A DNA stretch of 34,009 bases. Source: a virus. A program made the position numbers and the translations under genes. Under the pieces are notes generated by a model. That model did not search any database, was not told the origin of the DNA, and saw only the letters and a program-made list of their open reading frames with translations. Within the stretch, counting starts at the first letter, position 1; every line of letters begins with the position of its first letter. The stretch spans positions 5,286 through 39,294 of IMG/VR virus record IMGVR_UViG_3300030329_003295, one strand, 5' to 3'. Of this stretch, positions 1 to 6,191 are shown piece by piece.

Positions 1-1268
1 TCTCGATCTTGCGCTTGTTGAAGATGACGACAGAACTCCTCTAGAAAATCGTAGAATTGACCGGAAATACTGGCGTCTTCGGCTACTTCCATAATGGCAC
101 TTTCGTTTTCGCGCATCTCCATCATTAAAACACCAATCCGACTTTCCCAAGATGCTTTTGCAACGGACCGTGGCATGATATTGAGTTGTTCCATACAACT
201 CTTTTGAAACGCGGGTTGTGACATAAGACCTTCGGTATCTAGCTCTAGCGGCTCGCCGTTCACGTCCAGAAACCAGACGGGCGGAGTAGAGTTGTATTTG
301 CGGAGGTTTGCTATCGGTACACCCGCAACCGCTGCACCTACCCCAAATTTCATTGTCCGGCAGAGGTCTTTGTTGCAGTGTGCATTTATCGGCGCGTCAT
401 TGCACTTATAGGCATAGTCCTTACGCTGAACCTGTTTAGCTACGATATTGACTTCATTTAGAGGTAGCGGTGGTTCAAAATATTCCATGTTATATTTTAA
501 TATTTCGTTTTCCCAACTGTCTGGAAACGCTTTGCGTAGATAAACACCTACGTTGAATAAACCATTATTTCGTCCACCTTCAGATATTTTCATCTTTGCC
601 AAGATCTTGAGACACGGCGGTCCGCCCTTAAAGTCTGATATATTAGCGGTGCTTTCGACTTGTATCTTTATAATCTGCTCTAAAGTCTGCTTGTGCGCCT
701 CGTACAGTTCGATAAACTCTTCTAGGGTTGCAGAGGTCCCATCATCCAGAAAGGCATACCGTAACCCGTCCTCTGCGTTGTAGTATGGTAAGTTAAGAAA
801 GTTTCCGACGTCTCCTCGATCCAGATGCAGCTTTACTTGCTTTGGGAAGATTTCACTGTCCCCATAGCCAAGTGCCGCAGAAATACTTTGTAGCGACTTC
901 TGCATATCTCTTGCCTCGACCCATTCGGATGAAAAAAGAAAGCAGTGTGCCCCACCTGATTTTGATCGACACACGATCAAAGGTAATTTTAAACGCCTAA
1001 TCTTCTCAATAAGGAGCTTGTGATCGAGCGGGTACTGGTCAATGTCTATGCATCCCCAGACGCATTTGTTTTCAGAATTAATAGGGATAATGCCGACTGA
1101 ACTGCCTTTACCAGAAAGATGGCCCTCCCAGAGTTTATTGGTCCGTGGTTCACGAACTATGGCCGCTTTGCCCGTATTTTTTCCATTCAGGGCTTTCCGC
1201 TCAACTGTATAGGTGCCATATGCTTCTTGTAGACCATCAAAGATAGTCATAAATTTGGTGACTGACAT
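1..1268 (-). CDS. Archaeo-eukaryotic-type primase/primase-polymerase (3' end outside window)
   Basis: The reading frame is open from an ATG at 1268 to the left edge, so about 422 N-terminal residues are visible and the C terminus is missing. A GGAG Shine-Dalgarno lies six bases before the ATG. The sequence has AEP-primase hallmarks: a DxD metal motif in CIDIDQYP (D75, D77), an SGGAH segment (about 104-108) matching motif II, and DVGNFLNLPYY at about 170-180, as seen in AEP enzymes of phages and TOTE-type systems. Downstream, a Cys-rich segment (YKCNDAPINAHCNKDLCRT) looks like a zinc-binding element of these primases. The likely role is priming, possibly gap-filling synthesis, of phage DNA in the cytoplasm. 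It is the third gene of the leftward operon after the unknown 193-aa and SSB-like genes. The family call comes from motifs; polymerase activity and any C-terminal helicase fusion cannot be judged here. Confidence 0.8.
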   Translation of the reverse strand, partial: MSVTKFMTIFDGLQEAYGTYTVERKALNGKNTGKAAIVREPRTNKLWEGHLSGKGSSVGIIPINSENKCVWGCIDIDQYPLDHKLLIEKIRRLKLPLIVCRSKSGGAHCFLFSSEWVEARDMQKSLQSISAALGYGDSEIFPKQVKLHLDRGDVGNFLNLPYYNAEDGLRYAFLDDGTSATLEEFIELYEAHKQTLEQIIKIQVESTANISDFKGGPPCLKILAKMKISEGGRNNGLFNVGVYLRKAFPDSWENEILKYNMEYFEPPLPLNEVNIVAKQVQRKDYAYKCNDAPINAHCNKDLCRTMKFGVGAAVAGVPIANLRKYNSTPPVWFLDVNGEPLELDTEGLMSQPAFQKSCMEQLNIMPRSVAKASWESRIGVLMMEMRENESAIMEVAEDASISGQFYDFLEEFCRHLQQAQDR

Positions 1269-1286
1269 GGGAAACTCCAACGGGAT

Positions 1287-1307
1287 GGGGCGGCTAATTA
1301 CCGCCCC
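1287..1307 (-). other. Intercistronic RNA hairpin before primase gene
   Basis: A perfect 7-bp GC-rich stem (GGGGCGG/CCGCCCC) with a 7-base loop lies between the stop of the SSB-like gene and the Shine-Dalgarno of the primase gene. No T-run follows on either strand, so a simple terminator is unlikely. It may tune mRNA stability or lower primase translation relative to the upstream gene (inference). Confidence 0.5.
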
Positions 1308-1316
1308 GATTAAAAA

Positions 1317-2093
1317 CTAGAACGGTACTTCGTCACTAGATTTTCTATCCTCGTCGTGTTCGTGTTTAACCACAACATCGCCCGATTTTATACTGTGGGC
1401 AAAAGCTTTTGCTCGACTATATAAGTCTGAAGATGTTACAGGCCCGCTGCGAGACATTTCCCAGCCGTGCCAACTGCCTTTTGAGTTTTCTTCACTTACC
1501 GTCTTTAATTTATATATCATGCCGTAGCGTGGCGGTGTAAAGGGTCCGTTTTTGCCCTGTATGATGGCACTTGACATCATTGAGTTCCACTTTCTACTTT
1601 TTTTCAACTGCGTAGATTTCATAGCAATTAACGCCTGATCACAAGAGCCATCTTTACCGATAATCATAACGTAGTGTTGGTGAGTCTCTTCGATGTATTC
1701 GCCTGACCCATCCTTTAGGTAATCCTTGTTATCATCACGATCTCTTTCGGTTTCTGGGCAATCGCTTCGATTTTTATAAATCGCGCTCGGAGCCCCTGAT
1801 CCACTGCCTCTAGGTGACCACTGGATGTATACCCGCTCATAATGACAAGGTAAAACGTCTATACCTTCCCTTCCTTTGTAGACCTCATCAGTAACAGTAT
1901 TTACGAGGTCACCACGTTTAGCGTTTTCAAGTTCGTCAAGTTTTGGATCTAACCCCGACAATACTTTAATAAACGGAAGGGCCAGATCCTCCTGCCCCAA
2001 ATTCGAAACTCCCGCCCCAGCGTCGATTTCCATAAAGGAAACGTCATTCGAAAGTTCTGTAGTCTTTTCTTTTTTTGCGACCGTACTAGCCAT
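1317..2093 (-). CDS. Single-stranded DNA-binding protein-like (acidic DEVPF tail)
   Basis: A 258-aa protein with a long central region rich in beta-prone and aromatic residues. Its very acidic C terminus ends DEVPF, closely resembling the acidic tip (such as DDDIPF) that bacterial and phage SSBs use to recruit partners. The segment LGQEDLALPFIKVLSG near the N terminus is a pattern I associate with marine-phage proteins encoded beside AEP primases. The likely role is coating single-stranded replication intermediates and loading partner enzymes. The ATG at 2093 overlaps the upstream stop as TAATG, and a good AGGAG Shine-Dalgarno sits inside the end of the previous gene, so translation is coupled. 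It lies directly upstream of the primase. The assignment rests on the tail motif and context; no recognisable canonical OB-fold motif is visible by eye. Confidence 0.6.
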   Translation of the reverse strand: MASTVAKKEKTTELSNDVSFMEIDAGAGVSNLGQEDLALPFIKVLSGLDPKLDELENAKRGDLVNTVTDEVYKGREGIDVLPCHYERVYIQWSPRGSGSGAPSAIYKNRSDCPETERDRDDNKDYLKDGSGEYIEETHQHYVMIIGKDGSCDQALIAMKSTQLKKSRKWNSMMSSAIIQGKNGPFTPPRYGMIYKLKTVSEENSKGSWHGWEMSRSGPVTSSDLYSRAKAFAHSIKSGDVVVKHEHDEDRKSSDEVPF

Positions 2094-2674
2094 TATTTAT
2101 CTCCTTTAATTACAGCACGTTGTCCAACATATACGTCAAAAATCTCGGAAGGGCCTGTTTCTTCGCCCTTTTCAATTCGCTCTTTGACCCAAGCTTTAAG
2201 TGTACTCGGATGTACACTTTCCTGTTGTGTTACAGGCACTTTATTTTTTATAGCCAAAGCTTTAAAATCGTAGGCTTGTCTGTCCTCTCCCATTCCAAAA
2301 CTACAGCTAATTACGTTTTTGACCAAATCGCCGTAGCCGTTTTCTCTCAGCCACGCGTGTGCGCTCGGTCTTTGTTCGACTAGAATTGAAACACCGTATA
2401 TATTTTTGATTTCAACTTTAGAACCGTTTTGTAAAGTAAAGGCCTTTAAATTTGCTTCACCCATCGCAGCGGGTAAATCTTCGTCTGTTAATTTCAAAAG
2501 GTTACGTTTTGCAGCTTTTAGATCACGTTCGAGATCAGCTATGTATTTCTGCTCATCTTCAATTTTTTCTGCAATCTGTGCAACATTTTTTAAGTCGTCT
2601 TGCACCACTTCTTGGACTTTTGGAGAAATCGTTTTTCCGAACTCCTTCTCCATTTCAAACAATAAATCGTTCAT
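2093..2674 (-). CDS. Unknown coiled-coil protein, first gene of replication operon
   Basis: A 193-aa protein I do not recognise. Residues about 25-65 are strongly helical, charged and heptad-like, suggesting a coiled coil. A compact mixed middle follows, including ENGYGDLVKNVISCSF. A C-terminal HPSTLKAWVKERIEKGE segment resembles a small helical DNA- or protein-binding element. It starts at ATG 2674 behind AAGGA and is the first gene after a strong leftward promoter. It overlaps the SSB-like gene by one base. A role in replication or recombination, for example as an SSB-interacting mediator or loader, is inferred from position only. Confidence 0.75.
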   Translation of the reverse strand: MNDLLFEMEKEFGKTISPKVQEVVQDDLKNVAQIAEKIEDEQKYIADLERDLKAAKRNLLKLTDEDLPAAMGEANLKAFTLQNGSKVEIKNIYGVSILVEQRPSAHAWLRENGYGDLVKNVISCSFGMGEDRQAYDFKALAIKNKVPVTQQESVHPSTLKAWVKERIEKGEETGPSEIFDVYVGQRAVIKGDK

Positions 2675-2714
2675 CGTTGTTCCTTTGTCGTTGTTAAAAG
2701 CTTTTTTTATAAGC

Positions 2715-2743
2715 TTGACTAGTCTTATATGTTCTTATATACC
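2715..2743 (+). promoter_or_regulatory. Sigma70-like promoter for the rightward helicase gene
   Basis: On the plus strand TTGACT (2715-2720) is followed after 17 bases by TATACC (2738-2743), a moderate promoter match that would start transcription about 20 bases before the helicase ATG. It interleaves with the opposite promoter, and an 8-bp palindrome GACTAGTC (2717-2724) lies in the shared segment. The two promoters probably compete or are jointly controlled (inference). Confidence 0.5.
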
Positions 2744-2752
2744 GTGTGTCAA
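2724..2752 (-). promoter_or_regulatory. Sigma70-like promoter for the leftward replication operon
   Basis: On the minus strand a perfect -35 TTGACA (2747-2752) and a -10 TATAAG (2724-2729) are separated by exactly 17 bases. Transcription would start near 2717, about 43 bases before the ATG of the 193-aa gene. A second CTTATAT copy ten bases away makes a tandem -10-like repeat. This is the best promoter match I saw in the window. Confidence 0.75.
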
Positions 2753-2771
2753 GCAAAAAGGAATTAAAAAA

Positions 2772-4214
2772 ATGTACGAGTTTAAGACCACCCCCTTTTC
2801 TCATCAGAAAAAAACTTTAGATAAGTCTTGGAAAGACACGTTTCATGCACTTTTTATGGAAATGGGAACGGGAAAAACTAAAGTAATTATAGATAATTTA
2901 GCAAAACTTTTTGAAACAAATGAAATTAATTCTGTACTGATTCTTGCCCCCAAAGGTGTTTATGACAATTGGGTGCGGGGCGAAATACCTCTCCATTTGC
3001 CAGATCGAATCAAACGAAAAATAGTAAGATGGCGTCCTACTCACTCTCAAGCCTTCGCAAAAGAACTAGAAGACTTAATCTTTGATAAATTTGAAGGATT
3101 AAAAATTTTAGTAATGAATATTGAAGCGTTGTCCACGGCCCGTGGTCCAAAGACCGCGGGCAGTTTTTTAATACATAATCCAGATAATATGATCGTTGTA
3201 GATGAAAGCACTACAATTAAAAATCGAAAAGCTACTCGAACTAAAAATCTTATGGTTTTAAAGAAATATTCTAGATACAGACGAGTTCTGACCGGGAGCC
3301 CTGTAACTAAAAGTCCCATGGATTTATTTAGTCAATGTATGTTTTTGTCGGAAGAGGCTTTAGGGTTTAGCAGCTATTATGCCTTTCAAAACAGGTATGC
3401 CGTTGTACAACAACGAGTTATGGGTGCGCGTTCTTTTCAAGAAATTGTAAATTATCGTCGTTTAGATGAGTTATCTGGACGTTTAGATCAATTTAGTACG
3501 CGTATTTTAAAAGAGGACTGCCTTGATTTACCAGACAAGTTATACATTAGACGAGAGGTTGAGCTTACAAGAGAGCAGAAGAAAACTTACGAACAGATGA
3601 GAACGCTTGCTTTAGCGGAATTAGAAAGTGGGGAATTAGCTACAACGGCTAGTGTTTTGACCCAGATTATGCGTTTGCAACAAATCTGTTGTGGTCATTT
3701 TACGCCCGACGTGGGTGAAATTAAACTTTTAGAGAATAACCGTCTGAATGAACTTATGGACATTTTGGACGAGGTACAGGGAAAAGCTATTATTTGGGCA
3801 TCATATACCCACGATATTCAACGAATAGCTTCTGCCCTGCGCGACCACTTTGGGCCCGAAGTGGTCGCACTTTATTACGGTGGAACCAAGCAAGAGGACC
3901 GGCAGGAAATAGTTAATACGTTTCAAGACAAAAATTCTGCTTTACGTTTTTTTGTGGCTCAACCAAAAACAGGAGGATACGGCATTACTTTAACGGCAGC
4001 TAATACAGTGATTTATTACAGTAATAGTTATGATCTGGAAACTCGTTTGCAGAGCGAAGATAGGGCCCATCGGATAGGTCAAAAAAACCCTGTAACATAT
4101 GTTGATTTAGTTTCTCCAAATACTATTGATGAGAAAGTTCTCGAAGCTTTAAAAGCTAAAGTTAACTTAGCTGACGCTGTATTGGGAGAAAATGCTAGGG
4201 AGTGGTTTAGATGA
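2772..4214 (+). CDS. SNF2-family DNA helicase/translocase
   Basis: A 480-aa superfamily 2 ATPase and the only plus-strand gene in the window. Visible motifs are a Walker A at about 30-37 (EMGTGKTK), a DEST motif II at about 144-147 replacing the usual DEAH, LTGSPVTKSP as motif III, and the SNF2 signature SEDRAHRIGQKNPVTYVDLV near the C terminus as motif VI. It is short for an SNF2 protein and has little beyond the two motor lobes, like helicases in other marine phages. The likely role is remodelling or unwinding DNA during replication or recombination. ATG 2772 was chosen because it follows AAGGA and the mapped promoter, whereas longer in-frame starts would run antisense through the 193-aa gene. 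Its last 48 bases overlap the convergent transglycosylase gene. Confidence 0.88.
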   Translation: MYEFKTTPFSHQKKTLDKSWKDTFHALFMEMGTGKTKVIIDNLAKLFETNEINSVLILAPKGVYDNWVRGEIPLHLPDRIKRKIVRWRPTHSQAFAKELEDLIFDKFEGLKILVMNIEALSTARGPKTAGSFLIHNPDNMIVVDESTTIKNRKATRTKNLMVLKKYSRYRRVLTGSPVTKSPMDLFSQCMFLSEEALGFSSYYAFQNRYAVVQQRVMGARSFQEIVNYRRLDELSGRLDQFSTRILKEDCLDLPDKLYIRREVELTREQKKTYEQMRTLALAELESGELATTASVLTQIMRLQQICCGHFTPDVGEIKLLENNRLNELMDILDEVQGKAIIWASYTHDIQRIASALRDHFGPEVVALYYGGTKQEDRQEIVNTFQDKNSALRFFVAQPKTGGYGITLTAANTVIYYSNSYDLETRLQSEDRAHRIGQKNPVTYVDLVSPNTIDEKVLEALKAKVNLADAVLGENAREWFR

Positions 4215-5132
4215 ATATTTTTCGTACAAACTAGTTCTTGTAGAAGGGGTAAGGAGAGGCTCCTGCGCTGATTTATCTTCATCTATAACCATTTCATTTA
4301 TAATTCGTTGTTGAGATGGCGCGGCTAAACTTAAATCTGATCGGTTTATGTTTTTAGGTTTTGTGTCTTCCATAACTGTTTTAGAACTAAAAAGCACGGG
4401 AGGGGCTTGGTCCGTTAAAATTTCTTCTTCAAGCACGGGAGGGGCTTGGTCTTCGTTTACTAACGGGGCTTGGCTAAAAACCATGGGTGACGATCTATTT
4501 TCTGTTGAAAAAACATCTAAATTTGCAAACTTAGCTAAGTAATCAGATAAATATGTTCCGCGTTGGGGATTTTTTTTATTATCACTAGGGTTGTATTCGC
4601 CTCCAGTAGTTAAAAATTTAAGGAGTCCCACATTTCCGCCTAAATGAGCCACGGCATACATACCGCTTAAAGTAACCGGAGTTCCGTTAATTTTGGTGCC
4701 AATAAATCTTTCTAAATTGTTTCTTTCAATAAATCTTTTAGTTTGATTTTTGTACCAATTTAAAAATTCCATTTGAACTCTAGGGCTCTTTTTATAATTT
4801 TCAAAAGAAACATCGGAACCCGTTGCTTTTTTAAACTCTTCATATGTTTCAGGCATAGCTTGAGGAAGACCTGCTGCGCCAGTGTCTTTGTTAACTGCGC
4901 CAGGTCTATTAGAACTTTCGCCAAAAATAAGGTTAGCGTCATAGTCAGATAAGCGAATCCCGCCTATTTCTACGGGCCCTCCCCCCGTAAACTGTTGATA
5001 AACGCCAATGCCCCGTGGTCCCTGAAACATATTTCGTGCAGTATTATGCAGGCTTCCGATACCTTGTTTAAGAACGGGACCCCCGTAGGCTTTACCGCCT
5101 AATTCTGGAAAGCCTGATTTATAGTCCGACAT
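4167..5132 (-). CDS. Virion-associated lytic transglycosylase (SLT-like)
   Basis: A 321-aa protein with a soluble lytic transglycosylase core at about residues 62-200. Glu72 in FGESSNRPGAVN followed by GAAGLPQAMPETYEEF matches the E-S and G-x-x-G-x-x-Q-x-x-P-x-T signature of this fold. The enzyme would cleave peptidoglycan locally so DNA can pass during infection. The N terminus carries two GGPV elements (AYGGPV, TGGGPV) also found in neighbouring virion proteins. The C-terminal 100 residues look disordered, with a repeated DQAPPVL element. It ends the long leftward virion gene run and overlaps the helicase gene tail to tail. There is no clear Shine-Dalgarno; the start lies two bases after the upstream stop, suggesting reinitiation. 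Confidence 0.8.
   Translation of the reverse strand: MSDYKSGFPELGGKAYGGPVLKQGIGSLHNTARNMFQGPRGIGVYQQFTGGGPVEIGGIRLSDYDANLIFGESSNRPGAVNKDTGAAGLPQAMPETYEEFKKATGSDVSFENYKKSPRVQMEFLNWYKNQTKRFIERNNLERFIGTKINGTPVTLSGMYAVAHLGGNVGLLKFLTTGGEYNPSDNKKNPQRGTYLSDYLAKFANLDVFSTENRSSPMVFSQAPLVNEDQAPPVLEEEILTDQAPPVLFSSKTVMEDTKPKNINRSDLSLAAPSQQRIINEMVIDEDKSAQEPLLTPSTRTSLYEKYSSKPLPSIFSQYSVS
4392..4451 (-). repeat. 21-bp direct repeat encoding DQAPPVL
   Basis: Two exact 21-bp copies (4392-4412 and 4431-4451) lie 39 bp apart in frame in the transglycosylase tail. A third, decayed copy is near 4463. They encode a proline-rich linker unit. Confidence 0.8.
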
Positions 5133-5134
5133 AA

Positions 5135-6178
5135 TTACACACGCAAATTCATATAATCCCCAATACCATTAGAACTAACGCCTAAAGGTCCCTGAGAAAT
5201 ATCTTGTGGTTGCAATTCTACACCGTCAGGCAAAGTTATTGGTTTGGGACGTTCGAAATCAAGGTAATCAAACGCATAATCCCCCAGCAAGCTTGTAGGC
5301 AATCCTGTAATACCCCCTGGAGGAACCTCACTGAAAGGTTGATTTTGATAGGGCAACCCTGTAAACGGGTTAATTCTGCGGTTAAGATTAGAATTTTTAT
5401 AATAAGTGTCGTAAAAGTTACCCCCTGTAGTTCCTAAACCATAATTAGTTCCTAAACCATAATTATACGAAGGTAAGATTGGAGGGGAATAAGGAATATA
5501 CGGTGTGTTTCCATAGGGGTCCGTAGGGTAATTAACAAAAGAACCAATCCCGCTAAAAAAGGGCATAGTGTCGCCGCCACCATAAGGCGTAGCGTATGTA
5601 GTAGGCGTTCTATAAACACTATCTGTGGCGGCGGTCCCTGTGGTAGTCCCTGTGGTAGTCCCTGTGGTAGTATCACCGCTAGTATCTGTAGTAGTTCCCG
5701 TGGTAGTATCACCGCTAGTATCTGTAGTAGTTCCCGTGGTAGTATCACCGCTAGTATCTGTGGTAGTAGTATCCGTAGGCGTGGCCCCCATTGCGTTAAT
5801 GTAAGAAGCAATTTGAGTAGCCCCACTTCGGTCATTATCAAAATTTGCAACTTCTTGTCCATTAACGTAAAGGCGAATTTCTCCATCTTTTCTTCCCACT
5901 TGAGCGGTAGTTCCTTCTAAAGAATCAACTCCTCCAAGATATTGAGCAGCCTGCATCATTTGATAGTCTTGCAAACCCTCCGCCGCGGTTGGAGTGCTTG
6001 CCCCGGCCAAACCACTTCCGCCACTTGATGGAGCACCTGCTCTCGCCATTCCCGTAAACATATTTGTTGCTTTTTGCGCTTGCTCTTCTGTACTACCTAA
6101 AGCCATGGCAAGGTTTTTACCCGCAACATCCATTTTCTCTTTAATGTTGTTTAATGCACTTTCAAGTTTGCTTGTCAT
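5135..6178 (-). CDS. Virion protein with Thr/Gly/Asp repeat linker
   Basis: A 347-aa protein without a recognised family. The N terminus (to about 55) is helical and then Gly/Ser/Ala-rich. A short folded segment near 95-125 (DGEIRLYVNGQEVANF) precedes a repeat linker with three near-copies of a 12-residue Thr/Asp/Gly unit plus TTTG repeats (about 135-180). The C-terminal half is rich in Tyr, Pro, Gly and Asn. It lies between the 1424-aa ejection-type protein and the transglycosylase, so a minor virion or ejection-related role is inferred. The start at 6178 follows GAGG. No transmembrane helix is evident. Confidence 0.75.
   Translation of the reverse strand: MTSKLESALNNIKEKMDVAGKNLAMALGSTEEQAQKATNMFTGMARAGAPSSGGSGLAGASTPTAAEGLQDYQMMQAAQYLGGVDSLEGTTAQVGRKDGEIRLYVNGQEVANFDNDRSGATQIASYINAMGATPTDTTTTDTSGDTTTGTTTDTSGDTTTGTTTDTSGDTTTGTTTGTTTGTAATDSVYRTPTTYATPYGGGDTMPFFSGIGSFVNYPTDPYGNTPYIPYSPPILPSYNYGLGTNYGLGTTGGNFYDTYYKNSNLNRRINPFTGLPYQNQPFSEVPPGGITGLPTSLLGDYAFDYLDFERPKPITLPDGVELQPQDISQGPLGVSSNGIGDYMNLRV
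5635..5765 (-). repeat. 12-bp and 36-bp in-frame tandem repeats
   Basis: Three exact 12-bp units (5635-5670) run into a 36-bp unit that starts at 5664, 5700 and 5736. The third copy diverges near its end. All units are multiples of three, so copy-number change would preserve the reading frame of the Thr-rich linker. Confidence 0.85.
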
Positions 6179-6191
6179 AACTTGCCTCTTT

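Noticed and set aside
1-1268. Complete TOTE-type conflict system
   Set aside because: Only the AEP primase resembles TOTE components; no nuclease or associated effector is visible, and the context is phage replication.
2406-2771. N-terminal extension of the helicase frame to 2406
   Set aside because: It would run antisense across the well-supported 193-aa gene and past the promoters. ATG 2772 has a ribosome site and begins the conserved helicase sequence.
5635-5765. CRISPR-like array
   Set aside because: The units are contiguous, in-frame and inside a coding gene; there are no unique spacers and no cas genes.
5452-5886. 144-aa minus-strand frame over the repeat linker
   Set aside because: It is a shifted translation of the tandem repeats of the 347-aa gene, with no independent start signal.
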